A DNA stretch of 15,093 bases from JAHEJB01 sp037969195 (GTDB lineage Bacteria; Bacteroidota; Rhodothermia; Rhodothermales; Rubricoccaceae): positions 1 to 15,093 of the forward strand of contig JBBKWZ010000206.1 of NCBI GenBank assembly GCA_037969195.1, read 5' to 3'. Shown here piece by piece: positions 1-6,724 of this stretch. A program made the position numbers and the translations under genes. Numbering within the stretch: position 1 is the stretch's first letter; each line of letters starts with the position of its first letter. Below the pieces are notes generated by a model, which was not told the origin of the DNA, ran no database searches, and saw only the letters and a list, made by a program, of their open reading frames with translations.

Positions 1-226
1 GGCCTTCTGGAATCGCGCCGCAGTTGACGACCACCATCCGCTTGTGCTTCCGCCGGCTAATGCCGTGGACGGCCGCGGCGACTAACTCCTTACCTACACC
101 GCTTTCGCCTTCCAGGAGAACAGTGATGTCTACCGGTGCGATTTGGCGGACGCGCTCGATTACGCGCAAGAATGCAGGCGCATCACCAAGTAAGCCGAAT
201 CTCTCCTGAAGTGCCTGCCGATCCAT
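1..226 (-). CDS. Sigma-54-dependent AAA+ transcriptional activator, N-terminal part (runs off the window)
   Basis: The visible 75 residues open directly into a sigma-54 interaction AAA+ domain. The Walker A motif GESGVGKE is at residues 40-47, and the stretch VNCGAIPEG, typical of this family, lies close to the window edge. Proteins of this family hydrolyse ATP to remodel the RNA polymerase-sigma-54 closed complex. The start at 226 is well supported: an in-frame TAG lies eight codons upstream with no other start codon between. No receiver, PAS or GAF domain can therefore precede the ATPase, so the protein is not a typical two-component NtrC-like regulator. It is the last visible gene of a minus-strand series miaB-DUF429-DUF4286-regulator, 66 bp after DUF4286. 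A sigma-54 activator next to miaB is, to my knowledge, a recurring arrangement in Bacteroidota, often followed by lptE and secG, which would lie outside. The central and C-terminal parts (GAFTGA loop, HTH) cannot be seen. Confidence 0.88.
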   Translation of the reverse strand, partial: MDRQALQERFGLLGDAPAFLRVIERVRQIAPVDITVLLEGESGVGKELVAAAVHGISRRKHKRMVVVNCGAIPEG

Positions 227-292
227 GCGAAGTTGCTTACTGCCAGTCTAGCCGATGGGGCTGCCATAATAGCATATCGGATGCCACCACGC

Positions 293-619
293 TCAATTAA
301 GGCTGATTTCTCGCCCGATTGACGCCGAGCGCTTCAGGATCCTTCGCTCAGCCGAAAACCGCCCAGCGAACCGCTTGAGTCCATCACCACGCATCCGCTC
401 AGCGTGTTCGATGAAGTAGGTTTCCAGCGCCGTACGACTTGCCACGCGGTACTGGACGCACCAACGAACCCGGGCTGCATCGTCGGATTCAACGTCGAAC
501 CACTCCGCCGAAAGGAAGCCGTCGATCTCCAGAATCTCCTTGATGTGCGGCCCAAGCCACGCGGCGTAGTCGTCAGCGACCTCTGCGTCTACGGTGAGGT
601 TGACTTCGTAGATGGTCAT
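293..619 (-). CDS. DUF4286 family protein
   Basis: A 108-residue protein that matches the DUF4286 pattern. It opens with MTIYEVNLTVD and has a central stretch of aromatic and acidic residues. It then shows the family's VQY strand and a helix resembling LETYFIEHAERMR, followed by LKRFAGRF near the end. The fold is probably a small ferredoxin-like or dimeric alpha-beta barrel domain; the function is unknown. I chose the ATG at 617-619 because family members begin with MIxY/MTIYxV. A longer in-frame start at 649 would overlap the end of the preceding DUF429 gene. The gene begins 11 bp after the DUF429 stop, so it is probably cotranscribed with miaB and DUF429. No Shine-Dalgarno sequence is evident, and translation may depend on coupling. 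Confidence 0.82.
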   Translation of the reverse strand: MTIYEVNLTVDAEVADDYAAWLGPHIKEILEIDGFLSAEWFDVESDDAARVRWCVQYRVASRTALETYFIEHAERMRGDGLKRFAGRFSAERRILKRSASIGREISLN

Positions 620-630
620 AGCGAATTCAG

Positions 631-1269
631 TTAGGATTGCGGCATCCAATACTCAATGGATCCAGCTGGAGCGAATTCGATATCAGCCCTCTGCGCGATG
701 TTTCGCCAACCTAGGAAACCACCATGCATCGCGAAGGCGCCGACGGCGGCCAACGCGGCGTCTCGCTCATGTTCCGAGATGTCTAAAGCAACAGTTGAGA
801 TGTAGCTACCCATCTCTTGGAGACTGATCGATTCAAGTGGTACTTCTCTGTTGGCAATCCCGAGCAGCCAGAGCAACGCTTTTGGATGAGCCTCTGTAAG
901 GCGAATGTCAGAAAACCTCTGTCTCAGTAGGTTCGCGACAAGTATTCCTTGCACCAGACAAGCCCCTCGAAGGGAATTAACGTGTTGTACTGTCCCTCCA
1001 GATGAGCGCGCGCCAAGCGCGCGAATCTGGTCACGCACATGGACGTCGACGGCTCTTGAAGAACTGTTCCAGTAGAGTGGGCTATCGATACCGGCTGCGA
1101 CCAATTCTGCCCCAAGCGGAAGAGCGTCGACAATACTGTTGACTGCTTCGGTGGCATTCGAGACAACTCCAGTTCTTCGCACGCATACGGGCCAATCCTC
1201 ACTTCCTTCCGCCAGACACCAACCGAATCTGTCCTTTCCTCCGGGATCTAAACCGGCGAGCCACATCAT
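631..1269 (-). CDS. DUF429 family predicted RNase H-like protein
   Basis: A 212-residue protein resembling DUF429, a family predicted to adopt an RNase H-like fold. The N-terminal strand WLAGLDPGGKDRFGWCL carries an early Asp as in RNase H-like proteins. Further acidic positions sit in GIDSPLYW and in the C-terminal HERDAALAAVGAFAM helix, and a conserved-looking AHPKALLWLL lies between them. The biochemical role of the family is not settled. The start is taken at 1267-1269, where ATGA overlaps the miaB stop codon, a classic sign of translational coupling. A second ATG follows at once (1264-1266). An upstream in-frame start at 1341 would overlap miaB by 76 bases and add residues unlike the family. 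Its place between miaB and DUF4286 suggests a constitutively expressed housekeeping operon, not a defence locus. Confidence 0.68.
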   Translation of the reverse strand: MMWLAGLDPGGKDRFGWCLAEGSEDWPVCVRRTGVVSNATEAVNSIVDALPLGAELVAAGIDSPLYWNSSSRAVDVHVRDQIRALGARSSGGTVQHVNSLRGACLVQGILVANLLRQRFSDIRLTEAHPKALLWLLGIANREVPLESISLQEMGSYISTVALDISEHERDAALAAVGAFAMHGGFLGWRNIAQRADIEFAPAGSIEYWMPQS

Positions 1270-2744
1270 GCTAAAACCACCGTTGCCTCTTCCAACGTTG
1301 TCTTTCCCAGGAAATCCGCGAAAAGAGTTGCCGACGTGCAACTCGTGATATCTACTTCGGCATAATCGCCTTTCGTGAGGCCATCTACGCGGTCGAAGAC
1401 CACCATGTGGTTGGAGTCGGTCCGCCCACAGAGTTGTTCGTCTGAACGCTTGCTTGGGCCTTCCACGAGAATCACTTCGCGGCTACCGAGACGGCGGTCG
1501 TTCCTCTCGCGGGACACGCGGTTCTGGATCTCGATGATCTCGGCGAGTCGGCGCTTCTTGACGTCCTCGGGAATGTCATCCGAGAACTTGCGCGCTGCAA
1601 ACGTGTTGGGCCGCTCGGAGTACATGAACATGAACGCGTGGTCGTAACCGACGGCTTCCATGAGTGAGAGTGTATCGGCGTGCTCTTCCTCCGTTTCGTG
1701 GCAGAAGCCTGCAATGATATCGGTTGAGAGCGCTAGATCAGGCACGATGCCACGCGCCCGTTCGATGAGGTCGAGATATTGCTCGCGTGTGTACGTGCGT
1801 CGCATCCGGCGAAGCACATCCGTGTTGCCGTGCTGGACGGGCAGGTGGATGAAGTTGCAGACCGTGGGCCGTTCGCGGTGAACGTGCAGCAGTTCGTCGG
1901 AGCAGTCTTTGGGGTGGCTCGTGGAGTAGCGAATGCGCAGTTCAGGCGATAGCAGCGAGATGCGATAGAGCAATTCCGCAAAACTGACGGCGGTCCCGTT
2001 CTCGCCGACACGATACGAGTTCACATTCTGTCCTAATACGGTGACCTCCTTGTAACCGGCGTCCACAAGCTGGGCACACTCGGCCAGGATGCTGGTGACG
2101 GGTCGACTGCGCTCACGTCCACGCGTGAACGGCACGACGCAGAAGGCGCACATGTTGTCGCAACCGCGCATGATCGACACGAATGCCGAGACGCCGTTGG
2201 TGTCGTACCGAACCGGCGCGATGTCGGCGTACGTCTCCTCGCGGGAGAGATGCACGTTGACGGCGGCCTGGCCCGACTCCTTGGTTTCCGCCAGGAGACG
2301 CGGCAGATCGCGGTAGGCATCTGGACCTACAACCACATCGACCAACGCCTCTTCTTCCAGCAGTTTTGTGCGGAGGCGCTCGGCCATGCAGCCGAGAACA
2401 CCGATCGTGAGGTCAGGCTGGGATTTGACTTTCCGTCCTCTGAATCGGGCCAATCTGCCACGAACGCGGTCTTCGGCTTTCTCGCGGATGGCGCACGTAT
2501 TGATGAGGATGATGTCCGCATCGTCTTCCGTTGCCGACAACCCGTAACCATCTTGCTGAAGGATCGAGGCTACCAACTCCGAATCAGAAACGTTCATCTG
2601 GCAGCCGTACGTCTCAATAAAAACGCGCCGGCCATTCGGTGCGTCCTCGGATGCCGGTAGCACTTTCGGCGCATCAATTCCCTCTGCCACGTCCGGCGCG
2701 GACGAGGTGGGCTGGAGAACGTCGAGGTCGATGAGAGGCTGCAT
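1266..2744 (-). CDS. miaB: tRNA-2-methylthio-N6-dimethylallyladenosine synthase (MiaB)
   Basis: A 492-residue radical-SAM methylthiotransferase. It converts i6A37 to ms2i6A37 in tRNAs that read codons starting with U. The N-terminal UPF0004 domain supplies the auxiliary 4Fe-4S ligands Cys48 (ETYGCQMN), Cys84 (INTCAIRE) and Cys119 (LGCMAER). The radical-SAM cluster motif is Cys195-x3-Cys199-x2-Cys202 within RGCDNMCAFC, followed by VVPFTRGRERSRP. A C-terminal TRAM-like domain covers roughly the last 70-80 residues. About 40 residues precede the first conserved strand, a long Asp/Pro-rich extension; it may be genuine or the true start may lie further in. MiaB, not a RimO- or MtaB-type relative, is favoured by the YGCQMN and RGCDNMCAFC sequence details. 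Its stop overlaps the DUF429 start. It diverges from the antitoxin gene across a 205-bp gap. Confidence 0.95.
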   Translation of the reverse strand: MQPLIDLDVLQPTSSAPDVAEGIDAPKVLPASEDAPNGRRVFIETYGCQMNVSDSELVASILQQDGYGLSATEDDADIILINTCAIREKAEDRVRGRLARFRGRKVKSQPDLTIGVLGCMAERLRTKLLEEEALVDVVVGPDAYRDLPRLLAETKESGQAAVNVHLSREETYADIAPVRYDTNGVSAFVSIMRGCDNMCAFCVVPFTRGRERSRPVTSILAECAQLVDAGYKEVTVLGQNVNSYRVGENGTAVSFAELLYRISLLSPELRIRYSTSHPKDCSDELLHVHRERPTVCNFIHLPVQHGNTDVLRRMRRTYTREQYLDLIERARGIVPDLALSTDIIAGFCHETEEEHADTLSLMEAVGYDHAFMFMYSERPNTFAARKFSDDIPEDVKKRRLAEIIEIQNRVSRERNDRRLGSREVILVEGPSKRSDEQLCGRTDSNHMVVFDRVDGLTKGDYAEVDITSCTSATLFADFLGKTTLEEATVVLA

Positions 2745-2829
2745 TAGAAACCAGAATCGATTGATTTCAAGCTACAACGCTTGCGATGGCTGTTGCCGAG
2801 CAGAATTGGTGGATCGGAGCATTATGCAC

Positions 2830-2859
2830 TTGACAGACCAAACGTCCGTTATGTACATT
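2830..2859 (+). promoter_or_regulatory. Probable promoter of the toxin-antitoxin operon
   Basis: A perfect TTGACA (2830-2835) is followed after 18 bp by TACATT (2854-2859), which fits a housekeeping sigma factor promoter pointing at the antitoxin gene 90 bp downstream. Bacteroidota-type promoters may differ from this consensus, so the match is suggestive only. The -10 element overlaps the palindrome ATGTACAT. Confidence 0.5.
2851..2858. promoter_or_regulatory. Candidate Phd/YefM operator (ATGTACAT palindrome)
   Basis: ATGTACAT is a perfect 8-bp palindrome whose core TGTACA matches the core reported for YefM-YoeB operators; Phd also binds short palindromes. It overlaps the proposed -10 box, where a bound antitoxin or antitoxin-toxin complex would block transcription. 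I did not find a clear second copy at the usual spacing, so this may be a single-site operator or chance. Confidence 0.42.
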
Positions 2860-2927
2860 AGAGCAATCAGCCTAAAGCTGACCTCAAAAATTAGACAGAC
2901 CCTCCAGAACACTAGGCGCTTGCAGCC

Positions 2928-2948
2928 AGGGAGGGATAGATAGATAGA
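2928..2948 (+). promoter_or_regulatory. Purine-rich ribosome binding region with GATA tetranucleotide repeat
   Basis: AGGGAGGG (2928-2935) resembles a strong Shine-Dalgarno sequence but sits 14 bp from the antitoxin ATG at 2950. The gap is filled by GATAGATAGATAGA (2935-2948), three and a half copies of a tetranucleotide. It is the most convincing Shine-Dalgarno-like tract in the window. Gain or loss of a repeat unit would change its spacing to the start codon by 4 bp. Confidence 0.45.
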
Positions 2949-2949
2949 C

Positions 2950-3210
2950 ATGAAAATTGCCCTCTCAACAGCAGAGGCGCGCAACCAGTTTTCTGACGTC
3001 CTGAACCGAGCCGCATACGGCCACGAGCACGTGATCCTGACCCGTCGGGGAAAGGAGATCGCCGCCGTCATCCCGATCGAGCACCTCCACCTCTTCGAGC
3101 AACTGCTTGAGGACATGGAAGACAAGGTTGATCTGGAAGACGCGCTGAAAGTGCTCGCGGACAAATCGGACGAGTTTGTGGACTGGGAAGACGCGGTTCG
3201 TGATCTCTAG
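2950..3210 (+). CDS. Phd/YefM-family antitoxin
   Basis: An 86-residue type II antitoxin. Residues 1-45 or so form the Phd/YefM fold, with the family signature STAEARNQFSDVLNRAAYG followed by HVILTRRGKEIAAVIPIEH, which ends the DNA-binding and dimerisation core. The rest is strongly acidic (LLEDMEDKVDLEDALKVLADKSDEFVDWEDAV) and is expected to be disordered until it wraps around the toxin. It should neutralise the RelE-like toxin encoded 12 bp downstream and repress the operon. The ATG at 2950 places the family motif at the usual distance from the N-terminus and has a purine-rich tract upstream. Family-level assignment is secure; whether the pair is active is inference. Confidence 0.92.
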   Translation: MKIALSTAEARNQFSDVLNRAAYGHEHVILTRRGKEIAAVIPIEHLHLFEQLLEDMEDKVDLEDALKVLADKSDEFVDWEDAVRDL

Positions 3211-3222
3211 TAGTTCACCCAC

Positions 3223-3486
3223 ATGCCCACGTACTCGATTTCGATCAAGCGGAGTGCCGCCAAGTCACTCAAGAGCATCCCAAAGAATCGCCGAGACAAA
3301 ATCAAGTCCTCGATTGATTCGTTGGCAGAGACACCGCGACCTACGAACTGCAAGAAGCTGTCTGATTCGGATTTTCTCTACCGCATACGGGTCGGCGATT
3401 ACCGTGTGATCTACGAGATCCGCGACAAGGAATTAATCGTCCTGGTTATCGTGATTGACCATCGAAGCAAGGCATATCGGAAGTAG
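3223..3486 (+). CDS. RelE/ParE-family toxin (probable mRNA interferase)
   Basis: An 87-residue basic protein of the RelE/ParE superfamily. The N-terminal strand and helix (YSISIKRSAAKSLKSIPKNRRDKI) are followed by the beta-sheet core FLYRIRVGDYRVIYEIRDKE and the closing strand LIVLVIVIDHRSKAYR. Arg61 in DYRVIYEI and Arg81 in DHRSKAY align by position with the catalytic Arg61 and Arg81 of E. coli RelE. Arg54, Arg56 and Tyr85 could supply the remaining basic and aromatic residues. This favours ribosome-dependent mRNA cleavage over the gyrase inhibition of ParE, but family members differ and this is inference. The gene follows the antitoxin by 12 bp with no Shine-Dalgarno sequence, consistent with coupled translation that keeps antitoxin ahead of toxin. 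Confidence 0.92.
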   Translation: MPTYSISIKRSAAKSLKSIPKNRRDKIKSSIDSLAETPRPTNCKKLSDSDFLYRIRVGDYRVIYEIRDKELIVLVIVIDHRSKAYRK

Positions 3487-3522
3487 TTGGGTAGCTTTAC
3501 GGCCCATTTCAACACCTTTGCC

Positions 3523-4209
3523 ATGCGTCTTCTCTCCCTATTTCTCATCCTTCTCTTCGCTGCCTTGCCGGTCATGGCGCAAGACGACATGCTGGCGATG
3601 CGCCCGGATCCCCAAAATCCGCAGGGCGAGAACATGGCCACACCACCAACGTGGACGGTTCGATTTGATCATCCGGGCACGGCTACGGTTGGCGCAGATT
3701 CGACAGCGGACGTGTGGTTCGTCAACATGACGCCGGGCTGGCACATAACGACGGGACCGGCGGCGATCTTCTACCATCCGGCTAGCACTGTAAACGGAAA
3801 CCAACGCATCGAATCTAATATCTACTTCTTTGACCCGGAAGACAGACTGGAGGCGTACGGCATTTTCTTCGGAGGACAAAACCTGGATGGCGACGACATC
3901 ACCTACGATTACTTCGTCGTTCGAAACCGTGGTGAGTTCCTCGTCAAACGTCGGACTGGCGACGACACGTCGGTTATCCATCCCTGGACTGCCCACGAAG
4001 CGGTTGCCATCTTCGGCCCAGACACAGAAGGCACTGTGGCGAATAAACTTTCCGTGGAGATCCGCGACGGCGAGGTTGCCTTCTTCGTCAATGATGCTGA
4101 GGTGCTGCGACTATCCGGAGAAAACGTCAATACGGATGGCGTGCTTGGCCTTCGCCTGAACCACCGTGTCAACGTCCATGTCTCAACGCTTTCCGTGACG
4201 GATCTCTAG
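3523..4209 (+). CDS. Secreted protein with jelly-roll (concanavalin-like / DUF1080-like) domain
   Basis: A 228-residue exported protein. Residues 1-19 are a clear signal peptide (basic MR, a Leu/Phe-rich core, then LPVMA before QDD as a signal peptidase I site). The mature part, from about residue 43, has the alternating strands of a concanavalin-like jelly roll: WTVRFDHPG, GWHITTGPAAIFYHP, IESNIYFF, AYGIFFGG, YDYFVVRNRGEFLVKRR, KLSVEIRDGEVAFFVNDAEV and a closing GLRLNHRVNVHVSTLSV. This resembles DUF1080/LamG-like domains that bind or cleave glycans; no catalytic residue can be assigned. The ATG at 3523 gives the best signal peptide; an in-frame TTG at 3487 would add a poor extension. It lies 36 bp after the toxin stop, so read-through from that operon is possible. 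Its stop codon overlaps the ribE stop on the other strand. Confidence 0.72.
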   Translation: MRLLSLFLILLFAALPVMAQDDMLAMRPDPQNPQGENMATPPTWTVRFDHPGTATVGADSTADVWFVNMTPGWHITTGPAAIFYHPASTVNGNQRIESNIYFFDPEDRLEAYGIFFGGQNLDGDDITYDYFVVRNRGEFLVKRRTGDDTSVIHPWTAHEAVAIFGPDTEGTVANKLSVEIRDGEVAFFVNDAEVLRLSGENVNTDGVLGLRLNHRVNVHVSTLSVTDL

Positions 4210-4796
4210 GATCGCATCGCCAGAATTCGCGCGACGTACTTCCCTAGGACATCAAATTCGAGATTGACCGCGCAACCAGGCTTCCAATCGCGGACAGTCG
4301 TGTTTTTCCACGTGTGTGGGATGATGGCGACGGCAAACGATGCGTCGTCCAGCCTGGCCACGGTGAGGGATATCCCGTCAACAGTGACGCTCCCGACGGG
4401 AATCAGATTGGAGGCATAATCCAACGGATAGCTAATCGTGACGAGCCACGAATCGGCTAGTTCTTCGACGGCCGTGATGCTTCCGGTTGCATCAACATGG
4501 CCCTGAACGATGTGACCGTCAAACCGCCCATTGGCAGGCATCGCCCGCTCAAGATTGACACGATCGCCTTGCAGAACGTCGCCGAGGCTGGTTTTCGCGA
4601 GCGTTTCTTCAATGGCAACAGCCTCGAATCCAGAAGCATCCTGAACCACGACTGTAAAGCATGTCCCGTTTACGGCAACGCTTTCGTCGCTTTGCAACTC
4701 GTCGGCAAAAGGACAAGAGATCGTCAATCGACGTCCGCCTTCCAGCTCCTCGAGACGCTCAATTCTTCCAACCGCCTCGATGATGCCAGTAAACAT
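4206..4796 (-). CDS. ribE: Riboflavin synthase, alpha subunit
   Basis: A 196-residue riboflavin synthase. It dismutates two 6,7-dimethyl-8-ribityllumazine molecules into riboflavin and a pyrimidinedione. Two lumazine-binding barrels are visible in tandem. The first starts with the hallmark MFTGIIEAVG and includes VNGTCFTV with Cys46. The second begins near residue 94 with GHIVQGHVDATG and includes VDGISLTV. The length agrees with the family (about 200-215 residues). The ATG at 4794-4796 encodes the invariant MFTGIIE start; an in-frame ATG 12 codons upstream is not plausible. No FMN riboswitch can be recognised in the 105 bp separating it from the divergent carbonic anhydrase gene. Its 3' end overlaps that of the secreted jelly-roll gene. 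Confidence 0.95.
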   Translation of the reverse strand: MFTGIIEAVGRIERLEELEGGRRLTISCPFADELQSDESVAVNGTCFTVVVQDASGFEAVAIEETLAKTSLGDVLQGDRVNLERAMPANGRFDGHIVQGHVDATGSITAVEELADSWLVTISYPLDYASNLIPVGSVTVDGISLTVARLDDASFAVAIIPHTWKNTTVRDWKPGCAVNLEFDVLGKYVARILAMRS

Positions 4797-4901
4797 GCTG
4801 TCGCTAGTTTGTCTTTCGAAAGGTACCAGCAATCAGGATTACAGAATTCGAAGTGCTGTGCCTGAACGTATTCGTCTCCCTCCGATAACGACAGAATTAC
4901 G

Positions 4902-5546
4902 ATGCGCACATTGGCTCACTTGCTGGAGAACAATCGTCTTTGGGCCGAGGACATGGAAAAGGAGCGTCCGGGCTTTTTCGCGGCCCTCGCTCAGCAGCAG
5001 ACTCCACGCATCCTTTGGATTGGCTGTTCGGACAGCAGGGTGCCGGCCAACCAGATTACCGGCTTGGAACCGGGCCAGGTCTTTGTCCATCGAAACGTCG
5101 CCAACATTGTTGGGCACGCCGATCTCAACGCACTGTCTGTGCTCCAATATGCTGTAGAAGTCCTGGAGGTTGAGCACGTCATCGTGTGCGGGCACTACGG
5201 TTGTGGAGGAATTCAGGCCGCGCTTGGCGATCTACGTCTCGGCCTGATCGACAACTGGTTGTTGAACGTCAAGGATGTGCGGTGGAAACACCGCACCGCG
5301 ATTGATTCTCTTGACCAAGATGCGCAGGCTCGAAGGTTGTGTGAGCTGAACGTGATCGAGCAAGTTGCGAACGTATGCCACACATCGTTTGTGCGGGAAG
5401 CGTGGCAACGCAAAAGGACGCTTTCCATCCATGGTTGGATTTACGAACTCGGCGACGGGCTATTGCGAGATCTTGGCCCGACTGTCACCGCAACAGAGGA
5501 ATTCGACGAACTCTACGCGGCCGCGATTTCCGCACTGGAAGGTTAG
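4902..5546 (+). CDS. can: Beta-class carbonic anhydrase
   Basis: A 214-residue cytoplasmic enzyme that interconverts CO2 and bicarbonate. All expected active-site residues are present: Cys42-x-Asp44-x-Arg46 in GCSDSRVPA, with His98 and Cys101 in CGHYGCGG, so the zinc ligands are Cys42, His98 and Cys101. The HRNVANIV and WLLNVKDV blocks and the length match the E. coli Can (type II, bicarbonate-regulated) group more than the CynT-only form, though the sequence alone does not settle this. The start at 4902 gives the typical MRTLAHLLENNRLWA N-terminus. No Shine-Dalgarno sequence is visible. The gene lies on the plus strand between ribE and ribD, and its stop overlaps the ribD stop by three bases. 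Confidence 0.95.
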   Translation: MRTLAHLLENNRLWAEDMEKERPGFFAALAQQQTPRILWIGCSDSRVPANQITGLEPGQVFVHRNVANIVGHADLNALSVLQYAVEVLEVEHVIVCGHYGCGGIQAALGDLRLGLIDNWLLNVKDVRWKHRTAIDSLDQDAQARRLCELNVIEQVANVCHTSFVREAWQRKRTLSIHGWIYELGDGLLRDLGPTVTATEEFDELYAAAISALEG

Positions 5547-6652
5547 AGCGAGCGGACGTACCCACGAAAGAGCTCGTCCGAACCGACCATTTCTCGCTTG
5601 ACTTCAGCGAACGCAAGTTGCTCAATCCTGCTTGCGTCCAGGCCTTGCTTCCCGTCAACTAGCGCGTGAGGCGACGTAAAGAGGAACAGACGATCGACGA
5701 GATTCTGCTCAAGCAGAGCGGTCGCGAGGCTCGGTCCGGCTTCCACTAGCACTGACTGAATCGGCTGATCAAGTCCTTCGCCGGAGCCCAGGATCTGAAG
5801 AACAGCATGTAGGTCGAGATGACCATCCTGCGCGGAAACTCGAATCACGCGACCGCCCAGTCTCTTAACTCCACCTTCGTAGGCAGGCGTCGTGCCCTCT
5901 CCAACGAAAGCCGCAGTTCTTGATGCAAACTCGTCCGAGAAGAGTTTAAGCGAAGGCGGAAGCTTTCCTTTGCGATCTAACACAACACGCAAGGGTTGCC
6001 GCCCCACAACGTGCCGAACGGTTAGTTGAGGGTCATCCGTCCGTGCCGTTTCGGAGCCAACCAGCACGGCATCCAATTCCGAGCGCCATTTGTGCACGAG
6101 TGTTCGGCTTTCAATGGATGTGATGTTCGTTGGCGCGCCTTCGGGTGTGGCGATTGTGCCATCCTTCGACTGCGCGATTTTTAACGTGACAAGTGGTTTC
6201 CCGGATGTGATATGCTGAGAGAACGCTTCGTTGAGGCGCTTCGCCTTTGTCTCCAGCACGCCAATGGCGACGTCAACCCCCGCGTCTCGAAGCCGCTTCA
6301 AACCACGTCCCGCCACTATCGGATTCGGATCTCGCATTGCGATAACGACGCTGGGGATGCGCTTATCAAGGATGAGATCCGAGCAAGGCGGGGTCTTCCC
6401 GTAATGGCTGCACGGTTCCAGATTGACGAAGAGCGTGGCGTCCTTCAACTGATCTGCGAAGCCGGACTCGTCTGCATCTCGGATTGCCTCGACTTCGGCG
6501 TGTGGGCCGCCAAATCGCGCGTGGAATCCTTCCCCAAGGACGTCACCTTCTGGGCTTACGATGACTGAACCCACCATGGGATTCGGGCTCACGAATCCAG
6601 CGCCTTGCATCGCCAAGTCGAGGCAGCGTTGCATCCAAAGTTCTATGTCCAT
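5543..6652 (-). CDS. ribD: Bifunctional riboflavin biosynthesis deaminase/reductase RibD
   Basis: A 369-residue bifunctional enzyme of riboflavin synthesis. The N-terminal cytidine-deaminase-like domain (about 1-145) removes the amino group from the pyrimidine intermediate; its zinc site is His51 in PHAEVEA with Cys81 and Cys90 in PCSHYGKTPPC. The C-terminal domain (about 146-369) is a dihydrofolate-reductase-like reductase, recognisable from KPLVTLKIAQSKDGTIA, the HKWRSELDAVLVGSETARTDDPQLTVR block and LVEAGPSLATALL. The start is taken at 6650-6652 (MDIELWMQRCLDLA), which aligns with family N-termini. Another ATG two codons upstream and one at 6721 are possible; the latter would leave only 3 bp before the divergent plsC-like gene. 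No FMN riboswitch is seen upstream. ribB/A and ribH are not in this window. Confidence 0.94.
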   Translation of the reverse strand: MDIELWMQRCLDLAMQGAGFVSPNPMVGSVIVSPEGDVLGEGFHARFGGPHAEVEAIRDADESGFADQLKDATLFVNLEPCSHYGKTPPCSDLILDKRIPSVVIAMRDPNPIVAGRGLKRLRDAGVDVAIGVLETKAKRLNEAFSQHITSGKPLVTLKIAQSKDGTIATPEGAPTNITSIESRTLVHKWRSELDAVLVGSETARTDDPQLTVRHVVGRQPLRVVLDRKGKLPPSLKLFSDEFASRTAAFVGEGTTPAYEGGVKRLGGRVIRVSAQDGHLDLHAVLQILGSGEGLDQPIQSVLVEAGPSLATALLEQNLVDRLFLFTSPHALVDGKQGLDASRIEQLAFAEVKREMVGSDELFRGYVRSL

Positions 6653-6724
6653 CACCATTCTGTTGGGTGAATTGGCGAAACGCGGTCTTGAAAATTGTCG
6701 TTCAGCCAATGGTAGCTTCAAGCT

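Noticed and set aside
2250..2660. Plus-strand 136-codon open frame opposite miaB
   Set aside because: It is antisense to the iron-sulfur domain of miaB, with no family resemblance and no start signal.
3741..3756. TGGCAC resembling a sigma-54 promoter -24 element
   Set aside because: It lies inside a coding region and has no GC-containing -12 element at the right distance.
3538..3996. Minus-strand 152-codon open frame opposite the secreted protein
   Set aside because: The plus-strand frame has a signal peptide and a coherent beta-strand pattern; this one is its shadow.
4797..4901. FMN riboswitch upstream of ribE
   Set aside because: The characteristic conserved RFN sequence blocks are not visible, and the divergent gap is too short for a full element plus promoter.
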